Assembly (NCBI GenBank): GCA_964598765.1
Contig: CAZRCZ010000011.1
Span: 91,916 to 155,915 of the forward strand
Reading direction: 5' to 3'
From: CAZRCZ01 sp964598765
GTDB lineage: Bacteria; Sumerlaeota; Sumerlaeia; MVZB01; JAJFLK01
Length of the DNA: 64,000 nt
Both the position numbers and the translations under genes were made by a program. This document shows, piece after piece, positions 1-8,948 of the stretch (positions are counted from its first letter, which is position 1; every line of letters starts with the position of its first letter). Under the pieces are notes generated by a model. The model was not told where the DNA came from. It saw only the letters and a program-made list of their open reading frames with translations, and ran no database searches.

Positions 1-2
1 TT

Positions 3-1253
3 CACGGCGGCGGGTTTGCGATGGGAGCCGCAGGGGTGGACATTTACGACGGCGAGGCGCTGGCCCGCAAGGGGGTCGTCGTCGTGACAATCAATTACCG
101 TCTCGGCCCTTTTGGATTTCTGGCGCACCCGCTACTGAGCAAGGAATCGGAACATAATTCATCCGGCAACTACGGATTACTTGATCAAATCGAGGCATTG
201 AAATGGGTGCAGGCAAACATCAAGTCCTTCGGCGGCGATCCGAAGCGCGTGACGATTTTCGGCGAATCGGCGGGAGGCGTCAGCGTGGCGATGCTGATGG
301 TGACGCCTCTCTCGGAGGGATTGTTCCAGCGGGCGATTGCCGAGAGCGGATCGGTGTCGCTTTTTCCGATGCGCCACGTCCGCGAAAGCTGGAACGGAAC
401 CGAGCCGATGGAGAATTCCGGAATTGATTTGGCGAAGAATTTGGGATGCAAAGGCGCGCCGAACGAGTTGGAAATCATGCGATCCAAATCGGACGAGGAA
501 ATTTTGGCCGCGTCCGAAAAAGTGCAGATCGATGCGAACAAGCTTTTTTCCGGAAAGACGTTTCCCTACTGGCCGATCGTGGACGGATGGGTGATTCCCG
601 AAGACCCCTCCGACGTCGTGCAATCGGGCCGATGCCACAAAATTCCGTTCATGATCGGGACCAACGCCGACGAAGGCTCGATCTTCACGGCGGCGGTTCC
701 GGCGCGCCAACCTTCGGATTACGAGGGCTTGGTCCGCGTCGCGCTCAAGGACGACGCCGACAAAATGCTCAAGCTTCACCCGGCGAGCGAGACCGCGCAA
801 ATCAAGGCGGCGCTGAATCAACTTGTCACCGCCGCGATGTTCGTTGCGCCGGCGCGGACGATGTGCCGGGGGATGGAAGCGGCCGGAGTGAAAACTTTTT
901 GCTATCACTTCACCAAGACGCACGCGACGGGATTCGGAAGCAACATGGGGGCGCACCACGCGGCGGAAATTCCCTACGTCTTCGGCAATCTCAACGGGAT
1001 GAAGGTCGGCGACGCCGCCGACGCCGTGCTGTGCGAAAAAATGATGACGTATTGGACGCGGTTCGCCGCGACGGGCAATCCAAACGCCAAGGGTTTGCCG
1101 TCGTGGCCGGTTTACACCGCCGCCAAGGATGAATACCTTCAACTGGGAGAGACGGTCGAGGCGAAGACGGGTCTGCGCAAGGCCGATTGCGATTTGGTGG
1201 ACGAGATCACGGCGAAATGGCGCGCGGACAAATTGAAGACGTCCAAGAATTAA
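3..1253 (+). CDS. Type B carboxylesterase / para-nitrobenzyl esterase family, 5' end missing
   Basis: Alpha/beta-hydrolase that cleaves carboxylic ester bonds. The gene enters from the left edge: before the first Met the frame reads HGGGFA, the oxyanion-hole motif of the family, so about 100 N-terminal residues lie outside the window. The nucleophile elbow GESAGG follows, then family blocks SGSVSLFP and DEGSIF (position of the catalytic acid) and a late AHHAAEIPYVFG block with the catalytic His region. The C-terminal part (MTYWTRFAATGNPN) is also typical. The substrate cannot be told. The next gene begins 3 bp after the stop on the same strand, so the two are probably cotranscribed. Confidence 0.9.
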   Translation, partial: HGGGFAMGAAGVDIYDGEALARKGVVVVTINYRLGPFGFLAHPLLSKESEHNSSGNYGLLDQIEALKWVQANIKSFGGDPKRVTIFGESAGGVSVAMLMVTPLSEGLFQRAIAESGSVSLFPMRHVRESWNGTEPMENSGIDLAKNLGCKGAPNELEIMRSKSDEEILAASEKVQIDANKLFSGKTFPYWPIVDGWVIPEDPSDVVQSGRCHKIPFMIGTNADEGSIFTAAVPARQPSDYEGLVRVALKDDADKMLKLHPASETAQIKAALNQLVTAAMFVAPARTMCRGMEAAGVKTFCYHFTKTHATGFGSNMGAHHAAEIPYVFGNLNGMKVGDAADAVLCEKMMTYWTRFAATGNPNAKGLPSWPVYTAAKDEYLQLGETVEAKTGLRKADCDLVDEITAKWRADKLKTSKN

Positions 1254-1256
1254 GAA

Positions 1257-2612
1257 TTGGAACCCGCTCCCGACATCTTCGGTCACGCCTTTCAGGTCAA
1301 AACCAAGGAACGCCTTCTGCGCGATCCCCTGCACGGCCTGATTCCGATTGACGAAAATTCGGATCAGGGGCGGCTTCTCGTTCAATTGCTCGACAGCGCG
1401 GAGGCGCAACGGCTTCGCCGCATCCGCCAGTTGGGTCTCGCCCATTACGCCTTTCAGGGAGCCGAGCACAGCCGTTTCACCCATTCGGTCGGCGCGTTTC
1501 ATCTGCTCCGCATGATCGTGGATCAGTTGGGGCGGATGTATGCCGTGGATTCGGAACTGGCGTTCTACGCTTCGGTCGCCGCGTTGCTTCACGATTTGGG
1601 GCATGGACCGTTCTCGCACGTCTCGGAGCGATTCTTGGGACTCCATCATGAGGATTGGACCGTGCGCATCCTTCACGATCCCGACACGGAAGTTCACCGA
1701 ATTCTGTCGGGCTATTCCAAGCGGCTTCCCTCCATCATCGAATCGCTCCTAATCGGAATGGCCAAACCGGGATATTTGTCGTCGCTTCTGAACAGCGAAC
1801 TCGACGCCGACCGTCTCGATTACCTTTTGCGCGACAGTTTGATGACGGGCGTCAAATACGGCGTCTATGATCTGGACCGCCTGATTCACATGTTGCGGAT
1901 CAGCCCGGAGGGAGACCGCATCATCGTCGCGCACGGGGGATTGGTTCCCGTCGAGAAATACATTCAGGCGCGATACCACATGCACAGGCAGGTTTATTTG
2001 CACAAAACGGTGATCGCCGCCGAGGCCATGTTGACGGCGTTGTTGAAACGCGCGGGGACGCTTGCCCGCGAAGGGAACGGGGCGGGATTGGAGCGGGGGG
2101 ACGTTTTGGCGCGGGCGCTGGTCGCCTCCGGCGAACTTTCGGTTACGGATTACTTGGAACTAGACGACGTTGAAATCATGCGACGGATCAAACAGTGGAC
2201 GCGAAGCGGCGATGTTATCCTGGCCGATCTCTCGAAACGGATGCTGAACCGGCGGCTGTTCAAGACCATCGAGGTTGATTCGTCGCTCGCCGATTTGCCC
2301 GCGCGAATGGATTCGGCGCGAAGCGCGATTCGCAAGGCGGGACTCAATCCCGACTATTATTTGCTGGAAGTCGAATCGTCCGACACTCCTTATCATCCCT
2401 ACGATCCGAAATCTCCCGCGTCTTCGAAGCGCATTTGGATCGAAGACGACCGGGGCAAAATCGTGGACGTGGCGACGCTCAGCCCGACGATTCAGGCGTT
2501 CACGCACTCGGCTTATGTTTCGAGACGATTGGTTTTTCCGCAAGAAGGCGACGGAGTGAAAATTCGTCAGGAGTTAGCGGGGATTTTCGCGGCGGCGGAT
2601 CGAATTTCCTGA
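1257..2612 (+). CDS. HD-domain phosphohydrolase (dGTPase/SAMHD1-like)
   Basis: Metal-dependent HD phosphohydrolase of 451 aa, probably acting on (d)NTPs or another phosphoester. It begins like YwfO/SAMHD1-type proteins (RLLRDPLHGLIPID), then shows the metal ligands in order: the first His in HSRFTHSVG, the HD pair in LLHDLGHGPFSH, and the distal Asp in LNSELDADRLDYLLRD. The only start near the conserved N-terminus is TTG, 3 bp after the esterase stop, which suggests translational coupling; no strong ribosome site is visible. The last 46 bp overlap the convergent nuoM 3' end. The family is firm; the nucleotide substrate is not known. Confidence 0.88.
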   Translation: MEPAPDIFGHAFQVKTKERLLRDPLHGLIPIDENSDQGRLLVQLLDSAEAQRLRRIRQLGLAHYAFQGAEHSRFTHSVGAFHLLRMIVDQLGRMYAVDSELAFYASVAALLHDLGHGPFSHVSERFLGLHHEDWTVRILHDPDTEVHRILSGYSKRLPSIIESLLIGMAKPGYLSSLLNSELDADRLDYLLRDSLMTGVKYGVYDLDRLIHMLRISPEGDRIIVAHGGLVPVEKYIQARYHMHRQVYLHKTVIAAEAMLTALLKRAGTLAREGNGAGLERGDVLARALVASGELSVTDYLELDDVEIMRRIKQWTRSGDVILADLSKRMLNRRLFKTIEVDSSLADLPARMDSARSAIRKAGLNPDYYLLEVESSDTPYHPYDPKSPASSKRIWIEDDRGKIVDVATLSPTIQAFTHSAYVSRRLVFPQEGDGVKIRQELAGIFAAADRIS

Positions 2613-4162
2613 CGCGGGACGGATCGTGTCGCCTGCTTCTGTTCGGTTTGAGCGGCATCTCTGGCAAGAAGCGCGCTCGATTCATCGGAAATCGGCTCGA
2701 CCAATTTCAAATATGGTCCCGCGCCGAGGCCGATCCAAAACGCGAAGAAAAGCAAAACCACCAACGAGAATACTTCGCGGAAATTCAGGTCGGGCAGATT
2801 ATCGTTCGCGGGATTTTTGAGCGGACCGTAAAGAGTTTCCTGAATCATCCGCAGGAGATAAACCGCCGCGAGCACGACGCCCGACGACGCTAGGGCCGCT
2901 CGCCAAGGATGCGTCTGAAACGTCCCGAGCAAAATCAAAAACTCGCCGACGAATCCGTTCAGCCCGGGCAATCCGGCGGAAGAGAGCGCGACGATCACCG
3001 TCAGGACGGCGTAAACTTTCATGCGATGGGCGAGGCCGCCGAACTCGCTCATCAGGCGCGTGTGACGGCGCTCATAAAGAATTCCAACGCAGAGGAAAAG
3101 CGCGCCGGTCGAGAGGCCGTGGTTGACCATCTGAAGCGCCGCTCCTTGGACCGCCTGCGCGTTGGCCGAAAAAATTCCGAGCGTGATGAATCCCATGTGA
3201 CTGACCGACGAATAGGCGACCAGTCGTTTCATGTCGGTCTGCGCGAAGGCCGTCAATGCGCCATAGACGATGCCAACGAGCGAAAGCGTGAGGATGAGGG
3301 GCGCGAATTCCCGCGCGGCCTCCGGAAAAAGAGGAATCGCGATCCGCAAAAAACCGTAAACGCCGGTCTTGAGCAAGACGCCCGCGAGCAGGATTGAGCC
3401 GGCGGTCGGCGCTTCGGTGTGGGCGTCGGGAAGCCAAGTGTGGAACGGAAACATCGGAACCTTGATCGCAAACGCGAAGAAAAACGCGAGGAAGATCAAA
3501 ACCTGCGTCTGATGCGGAAGTTGCGGGGCGGCCTTGAGAAGCTCCGGTAGAAGAAAGCTCGATCCTTTCGGCAGAAGCGGCGCGGTCTGGAAATGGAGGG
3601 CAAGGATTCCGACCAGCATGAGAACTGATCCGGTCATCGTGTAGAGGAAAAATTTCATCGTCGCGTAAATCCGGTTCGACGAGCCGAAAATGCCGATCAG
3701 GAAATAGAGCGGCACGAGCATCAATTCCCAAAAGATGTAGAAAAGAACCAGATCGAGCGCGAGGAAGGTTCCGAGGACGCCGGTCTGGAGGGTCATCAGG
3801 AAGGCGTAAAATTCCTTTCGCCTTTCGGCAATGGCCGTCCACGACGCCAAAACCGAAACGACGGTCAGCAGGTTGGTCAGCAGGACCATCAGCCCGGAGA
3901 GGCCGTCCAAGCCCAGCGTGAAGCTGATTGAAAATTCGCGCATCCAATCGGTATGAATTCCGGCGGTGAATTCCCCCGGATCGCGCGTCATGCCGCCGAT
4001 GAATCCGAGCGAAAGAACGAGCGTCGCCAGCGAGCCGGCGAGGGCATACCAGCGTGAAAGGCGATCCCTGCCGGGAGATTGTCCCAGCGCGATAAACAAT
4101 GCCGTTGCGAGCGGCAGAAACGTCGTCAGGACCAAGAGAAAGGCGTGATGATTGCTCACCAT
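2567..4162 (-). CDS. nuoM: NADH-quinone oxidoreductase subunit M
   Basis: Antiporter-like membrane subunit of complex I, 531 aa, last gene of the nuo operon. It shows the proton-pumping core: a helix with the key Glu in FYIFWELMLVPLYFLIG, the broken-helix/Lys region FHTWLPDAHTEAPTAGSILLAGVLLKTG, and AQTDMKRLVAYSSVSHMGF. About fourteen hydrophobic segments can be picked out. The start overlaps the nuoL stop by a few bases. The C-terminus carries a hydrophilic, Ala/Gln-rich tail of about 40 residues beyond the usual end; its coding region runs 46 bp into the convergent HD-hydrolase gene. Confidence 0.97.
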   Translation of the reverse strand: MVSNHHAFLLVLTTFLPLATALFIALGQSPGRDRLSRWYALAGSLATLVLSLGFIGGMTRDPGEFTAGIHTDWMREFSISFTLGLDGLSGLMVLLTNLLTVVSVLASWTAIAERRKEFYAFLMTLQTGVLGTFLALDLVLFYIFWELMLVPLYFLIGIFGSSNRIYATMKFFLYTMTGSVLMLVGILALHFQTAPLLPKGSSFLLPELLKAAPQLPHQTQVLIFLAFFFAFAIKVPMFPFHTWLPDAHTEAPTAGSILLAGVLLKTGVYGFLRIAIPLFPEAAREFAPLILTLSLVGIVYGALTAFAQTDMKRLVAYSSVSHMGFITLGIFSANAQAVQGAALQMVNHGLSTGALFLCVGILYERRHTRLMSEFGGLAHRMKVYAVLTVIVALSSAGLPGLNGFVGEFLILLGTFQTHPWRAALASSGVVLAAVYLLRMIQETLYGPLKNPANDNLPDLNFREVFSLVVLLFFAFWIGLGAGPYLKLVEPISDESSALLARDAAQTEQKQATRSVPRQEIRSAAAKIPANS

Positions 4163-6108
4163 AGAAGAACCGCCAAGAGAAGAAGATTCGCGCCGATCAA
4201 CACGGCGAGCGCGTAGGCTTGGGTTTGCCCCATCTGCGCGTGGCGGACGGTCCGTCCCGCCTCGCGCGCGATTTTGCCGATGGTATGGAGAATGCCGTCA
4301 ATGAGCCAACGATCCAACGCCGTGGCGAAACGGGAGAGGAATTTCAAACCTCCCGCGAAAACGAAATTGTAAAGATCGTCCCACCACCATCGGCAGAAAC
4401 TGATTTGATAGAGAGGCGAAAAGCGCCGCGCAATCGCGTCGGCGGAATCGGGCCAACGCCGGAGGAAATAACGCGAAGACAAACCGATGCCGACCAACGC
4501 GAGGAGAGAGGACGCAATCGTCAAACTGATTTCGTTTCGCTCGTCGTGATGCGCCGACCACTCGGCGTTTTTCAGGACGGGAGATTCCGCCGACGTTTTC
4601 AACGCGCCGCTCAGGAACCGCTCGAAATCGGCCCGCTCCCCCCAACCGAAGCGATTCGCCAAACCTTCGGGAACATTCAGGAAACCAACGCCGAGCGATC
4701 CGACGGCGAGAATGACAAGCGCGGCGGTCATCGTCCAATCGGGCGAATGAATGTGGGAGCGGACCGGAGCGGGTTCGCGGTTCTCGCCATGAAACGCCAG
4801 AAACAAAGCGCGGAAGCTGTAAAGGACCGTCAACAACGCGGTCACCATGCCGAGCAAATAAAGTACGGGATGAGACGCGCTGAAGACACGCCAAAGAATT
4901 TCGTCCTTGGAAAAAAATCCGGCGGTAAACGGAACGCCGGAGATTGCAAGACACGCGGCAAAATACGTCAGCCAGACAGCCGGAATTTTTTTTCTCAATC
5001 CTCCCATCATGAACAAATCCTGCGTTCCGGAAACGGCGTGAATGACGGCTCCGGCTCCGAGGAAGAGACATCCCTTGAAGAAGGCGTGCGTGACGACGTG
5101 AAAAATTCCGGCGGAAAACGCGCCGACGCCGCAGGCCATGAACATATAGCCAAGTTGGCTGATCGTCGAATAAGCCAAAACCTTTTTAATGTCGCGCTGG
5201 GTCATCGCGATGGTCGCCGCGACGAACGCCGTCGCCCCTCCGACGACCGCCATGGTTTGCATCGCCGCCGGAGCCATCACGAACAATCCCGAAGTCCGCG
5301 CGACGAGATAAACGCCCGCCGTCACCATCGTCGCGGCGTGAATGAGCGCGCTGACCGGCGTTGGTCCGGCCATCGCGTCGGGAAGCCAGACGAAAAGGGG
5401 AATCTGCGCCGATTTGCCGCTACAACCGAGAAGGAGCAAAAGCGTGATCGCGGTGATCGCCGATCCGGCGACGGCGAAGGTTTGCGGCGCGAGCCGGAGC
5501 GTCTCGGCGATGTTGAGCGTCCCGCAATGGCGATAAATCAAAAACATCGCGAGCAGGAATCCGGCGTCGCCGACGCGGTTGACGATGAACGCCTTCTTTC
5601 CCGCGTCCGGCGCGCCGCGCATGTCGAGGTAATAACCGATCAGCAAATAAGAGCAAAGCCCGACCCCTTCCCAGCCGACGAAGAGGAGCGGAAAACTGTC
5701 CCCCAAAATCAGAATCAACATCGCAAACGCAAAAAGACTCAGATAGGCGAAGAAGCGGTTGAAGCCGGGATCGCCGCGCATGTAGCCGATGGAGTAGAGA
5801 AACACGAGCGAACCGACGAACGTGACGACCGCGCACATGACTGCGGTCAATTCGTCATAGTGAAATCCGACGGAAATCTGTAGATCCCCCGCGTGAATCC
5901 ACTCCCAAACAGGCCCGGTTTCGATGGGAAGGCTCAATTCGCCGCTCCAAGCCGACGTCAGCAATTTGAGGCTGATCATCGCCGAGCAGGCCATCGCCGT
6001 GACGCTGATCCATCCCCCCAACTCCTTGAGCCAACGCCCGAACAATCCGTTCAGCAGAAACGCGCCCAGCGGAAACATGACGATCATCAAGAGCAAAAAT
6101 TTGTTCAT
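4156..6108 (-). CDS. nuoL: NADH-quinone oxidoreductase subunit L
   Basis: Largest antiporter-like membrane subunit of complex I, 650 aa. Diagnostic blocks are FVGWEGVGLCSYLLIGYY (key Glu), a central Lys region with FVWLPDAMAGPTPVSALIHAATMVTAGVY, and MTQRDIKKVLAYSTISQLGYM. The C-terminal third holds the long lateral-helix region and a final transmembrane segment (LIGANLLLLAVLLW), as expected for NuoL. Its stop overlaps the nuoM start. It follows nuoN, an unusual order, since most operons read L-M-N. Confidence 0.97.
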   Translation of the reverse strand: MNKFLLLMIVMFPLGAFLLNGLFGRWLKELGGWISVTAMACSAMISLKLLTSAWSGELSLPIETGPVWEWIHAGDLQISVGFHYDELTAVMCAVVTFVGSLVFLYSIGYMRGDPGFNRFFAYLSLFAFAMLILILGDSFPLLFVGWEGVGLCSYLLIGYYLDMRGAPDAGKKAFIVNRVGDAGFLLAMFLIYRHCGTLNIAETLRLAPQTFAVAGSAITAITLLLLLGCSGKSAQIPLFVWLPDAMAGPTPVSALIHAATMVTAGVYLVARTSGLFVMAPAAMQTMAVVGGATAFVAATIAMTQRDIKKVLAYSTISQLGYMFMACGVGAFSAGIFHVVTHAFFKGCLFLGAGAVIHAVSGTQDLFMMGGLRKKIPAVWLTYFAACLAISGVPFTAGFFSKDEILWRVFSASHPVLYLLGMVTALLTVLYSFRALFLAFHGENREPAPVRSHIHSPDWTMTAALVILAVGSLGVGFLNVPEGLANRFGWGERADFERFLSGALKTSAESPVLKNAEWSAHHDERNEISLTIASSLLALVGIGLSSRYFLRRWPDSADAIARRFSPLYQISFCRWWWDDLYNFVFAGGLKFLSRFATALDRWLIDGILHTIGKIAREAGRTVRHAQMGQTQAYALAVLIGANLLLLAVLLW

Positions 6109-6127
6109 GTCGTTCGATCCGCCATTC

Positions 6128-7618
6128 TCAATCCAAGAGGAACATCATCGGAAAAATTGCGAACAGGAATATTCCCGCCGATCCGGCCAGCAACGCCGCC
6201 ATGCTCGGATTCTCCAAATGCCCCGGCTCGGCCCGCGCCCCGCGCGGAACTTCCATATACATTTTCACGATCACGCGAAGGTAATAATAAGCCGACGCGA
6301 CCGAGGCCAACACGCCGAACGCCGCCAGCGCGTAGAGATGCCCCTTGACCGCGACGGAGAAAAGATAAAATTTTCCAAGAAACCCGACGGTCAACGGAAC
6401 GCCCGTGAGCGACAACAACGCCAACGCGAGCGCTCCGGCCAAGAGCGGCGACCGTCCCGCCAATCCGGCGTAGCGGTCAATGTGGCTCTCGCCGAGTGGA
6501 CCGAGCGTCGCCGCGACGCCGAACGCGAGAACCGTCATCAAGGCGTAGGCCATGAGGTAATACGCGATCGCGGACTCGGCTTGGGGAAGAAGACTTTCCC
6601 CGCCGGTCGCGGTTTGGCGAAGCGCGGCCACGAGCGGGATCATGGCGTATCCGGCGTGGGCGACGCCCGAATAGGCCAGCAGGCGCTTGATGTTCGGCTG
6701 AACCAACGCGCCGACGTTGCCGACCAAGATGCTCAGGATCGTCAGGCCCAGCAAGCCGTAATAAAATCCCGAAGGCGCACCCGTCCACGACTCGATCATG
6801 CGGAAAAAATTAAAGAACGCCGCGAAGCCCGCGACCTTCGATCCCGTTGCGATGGCGGCGGCGACGGGCGTCGGCGCTCCGGCGTAAAGATCGGGCGCAT
6901 ACATGTGAAAGGGAGCGAGCGTCAGTTTGAACCCGAATCCGACGAGCATCAGGCTGAATCCGGCGGTGAGGAAAAGGGGATGCTCGACCGCGCCCGACGC
7001 CAGCGCGTCTTGGATGGCGGGAAACGAAGTCGTCCCGACCGCGCCGTAAACCATCGTCAGGCCGAAAAGCAAAAACGCGGCGGAATAAGAGCCGACGAGG
7101 AAATACTTGAACGCCGCCTCGCTTGAGCGGAGATTGTCGCGCTCCATCCCCGCCAGCGCGTAAAGCGTGATGGAGAGAACTTCAAGATTGAGGAACAGAG
7201 TCAGCAATTCGTTCGACGCGGCGAGGGTCATCATTCCGATCACGGCGAACAGCAAAAGCGCGTAGTATTCGCCGCGAGGGATCGCGCGGTCGCGCAGATA
7301 GCGGGGCGAAATCAAAACCAGAAAAACCGCGACGCCGAGGATCACGTTGTCGGCAAGGAAGACAAGTTTGTCGTAACGAAGACAATCGTAAAAGTAGAAA
7401 TACACCCCTGATCCCGGCGAGCCGACGCCCATGTGAAGCGTGAAGAAACTCAGCGCCAATCCGGCCAAGGCGAAGAGGGGAAGAAAACCTTTTTTGTCCG
7501 GCTCCAGAATCAAGTCGGCCATGAGCACTCCGACGCCCCAAAGGGCCAGAATGAGAATCGGACCAAGCAGACCGATGTCGCCGGAGGAGATGAGTTCGAG
7601 GGGATTGGAAGTGTCCAA
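6128..7618 (-). CDS. nuoN: NADH-quinone oxidoreductase subunit N
   Basis: Third antiporter-like membrane subunit, 496 aa. NuoN rather than NuoL or NuoM is indicated by LLTLFLNLEVLSITLYALAG (Glu helix), the segment SSEAAFKYFLVGSYSAAFLLFG, FKLTLAPFHMYAPDLYAGAP, and VQPNIKRLLAYSGVAHAGY. It lies between nuoK (3 bp upstream) and nuoL (19 bp downstream), so the operon ends K-N-L-M instead of K-L-M-N. Confidence 0.97.
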   Translation of the reverse strand: MDTSNPLELISSGDIGLLGPILILALWGVGVLMADLILEPDKKGFLPLFALAGLALSFFTLHMGVGSPGSGVYFYFYDCLRYDKLVFLADNVILGVAVFLVLISPRYLRDRAIPRGEYYALLLFAVIGMMTLAASNELLTLFLNLEVLSITLYALAGMERDNLRSSEAAFKYFLVGSYSAAFLLFGLTMVYGAVGTTSFPAIQDALASGAVEHPLFLTAGFSLMLVGFGFKLTLAPFHMYAPDLYAGAPTPVAAAIATGSKVAGFAAFFNFFRMIESWTGAPSGFYYGLLGLTILSILVGNVGALVQPNIKRLLAYSGVAHAGYAMIPLVAALRQTATGGESLLPQAESAIAYYLMAYALMTVLAFGVAATLGPLGESHIDRYAGLAGRSPLLAGALALALLSLTGVPLTVGFLGKFYLFSVAVKGHLYALAAFGVLASVASAYYYLRVIVKMYMEVPRGARAEPGHLENPSMAALLAGSAGIFLFAIFPMMFLLD

Positions 7619-7621
7619 AGC

Positions 7622-7927
7622 TTAATCCTTCAGCAACGTCATCTCGCCTGTTTCGATGCTCTTCTTTTCGATGAAGACTTTGATGAACAACGCCAGTCCC
7701 ACTCCGGCCTCGGCGGCGGCGACGGTGATGATGAAGATGAACGCGGCGGTTCCCTCGGCTCGGCCCGACGCCTGCGCGAACGTGACGAAAGCCAGATTCG
7801 AGGCGTTCAGCATCAACTCGATGCAGAGGAAAACGCCGATGGCGTCCTGTTTCCAAAGAAACCCGAACGCGCCGATGGAAAAAACCATCGCGGCCAGAAG
7901 AAGATTGCCCTGAAACAACATTTCCAT
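7622..7927 (-). CDS. nuoK: NADH-quinone oxidoreductase subunit K
   Basis: Small three-helix membrane subunit of complex I, 101 aa, a normal length. The conserved acidic residues of the proton path are visible: Glu in CIELMLNASNLAFV on the second helix and Glu in AAAEAGVGLALF on the third. It starts 8 bp after the nuoJ stop and ends 3 bp before nuoN. Confidence 0.96.
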   Translation of the reverse strand: MEMLFQGNLLLAAMVFSIGAFGFLWKQDAIGVFLCIELMLNASNLAFVTFAQASGRAEGTAAFIFIITVAAAEAGVGLALFIKVFIEKKSIETGEMTLLKD

Positions 7928-7935
7928 CGAGATCG

Positions 7936-8484
7936 TCAGAGCCTCTCCCCGTCGTCCGCCGATTCGCCGGAGGGATGCGGAATTTGCGAGATGCTTTTGC
8001 GCGCCAAGACCATCGCCCCGACGACGGCGATCAAAAGAAGGAGCGACGTCATCTCAAAGGCGTAGAGGTATCGGGTCAAGAGCAACAGCGCGACTTCGCT
8101 GATCGTGGCCGTGCGGGCGTTTTCTTCGGCAAGCTTCGGCCCGCCGCCGAACTTGATCGCCAAGATCGCCAGTTGAACAAGGAAGACGATCAGGAACGCG
8201 CCTCCAAAACGACGAATGAATGAAGTCGAGACGGGGGGATCGCCCCAACGCCCCAAATTCAGGAGCATGATGACGAACAAAAACAAGACCATGATCGCGC
8301 CGGCATAGACCAAAATTTGGAGGAACGCGGCGAGTTGCGCGTTGATGAGAATGAAAATTCCGGCGATGGAAACCATCGTCACCACCAGATAAAGGGCGCT
8401 GTAAACCGCGTGGCGCGAGAAAACGACCATCAGTGCGGAGATCACGGTCAGCGTGAAGAAGAGCGTGTAGGCGATTTGGATCAC
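7936..8484 (-). CDS. nuoJ: NADH-quinone oxidoreductase subunit J
   Basis: Membrane subunit of complex I, 182 aa, with five predicted helices. The conserved third-helix block LQILVYAGAIMVLFLFVIMLL is present, as is the N-terminal AVYSALYLVVTMVSIAGIF. The start overlaps the nuoI stop by 4 bp, pointing to coupled translation. Confidence 0.96.
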   Translation of the reverse strand: MIQIAYTLFFTLTVISALMVVFSRHAVYSALYLVVTMVSIAGIFILINAQLAAFLQILVYAGAIMVLFLFVIMLLNLGRWGDPPVSTSFIRRFGGAFLIVFLVQLAILAIKFGGGPKLAEENARTATISEVALLLLTRYLYAFEMTSLLLLIAVVGAMVLARKSISQIPHPSGESADDGERL

Positions 8485-8948
8485 AGCGGAAAATTCACCT
8501 TCAAATCCGACGGCCTGCCGAATCCCTTATCCGGCGGATCGAGAAACTGTTCTTTGCTCATGATGAGCGAATCGCGGCTGTAATCGGCCAGATTGAACGT
8601 CGGTCCCATGACGATGGCGTCCTCCGGACACGCCTCCTCGCAGAAGCCGCACCAGATGCACCGAAGCAAGTGAATCTGATAGACCGCCGCGTAGCGTTCC
8701 CCCGCCGAAACCGGATGCGCCGGGTCGTTTTCCTTGGCCTCCAGATAAATCGCCTCGGAAGGACACGCCGCCGCGCACAGCGCGCACCCGACGCAACGCT
8801 CCAATCCGTTTTCGTAGCGCTGGAGCTTGTGCCTTCCGCGGAAATTCGGCGCCTGCGGACGAGCGACCTCGGGATACTCAATCGTGATCGGCTTCTTGAA
8901 CAAGTAGCGCGCCGTGATGCCCAAACCTTTGACCAACTCACGCAACAT
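8481..8948 (-). CDS. nuoI: NADH-quinone oxidoreductase subunit I (two [4Fe-4S] ferredoxin-like)
   Basis: Peripheral-arm electron-transfer subunit, 155 aa. Two CxxCxxCxxxCP motifs carry clusters N6a and N6b: Cys52/55/58/62 (CVGCALCAAACP) and Cys97/100/103/107 (CIWCGFCEEACP). Spacing between the motifs matches the family. It overlaps nuoH upstream by 11 bp and nuoJ downstream by 4 bp. Confidence 0.97.
   Translation of the reverse strand: MLRELVKGLGITARYLFKKPITIEYPEVARPQAPNFRGRHKLQRYENGLERCVGCALCAAACPSEAIYLEAKENDPAHPVSAGERYAAVYQIHLLRCIWCGFCEEACPEDAIVMGPTFNLADYSRDSLIMSKEQFLDPPDKGFGRPSDLKVNFPL

Noticed and set aside
177..1697. 506-residue minus-strand frame opposite the esterase and HD genes
   Set aside because: Spans two confirmed genes on the other strand and shows no recognisable domain.
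4219..5883. Long plus-strand frame opposite nuoL
   Set aside because: Antisense to a clearly conserved complex I gene; the product is Arg-rich low-complexity sequence typical of antisense frames in GC-rich DNA.
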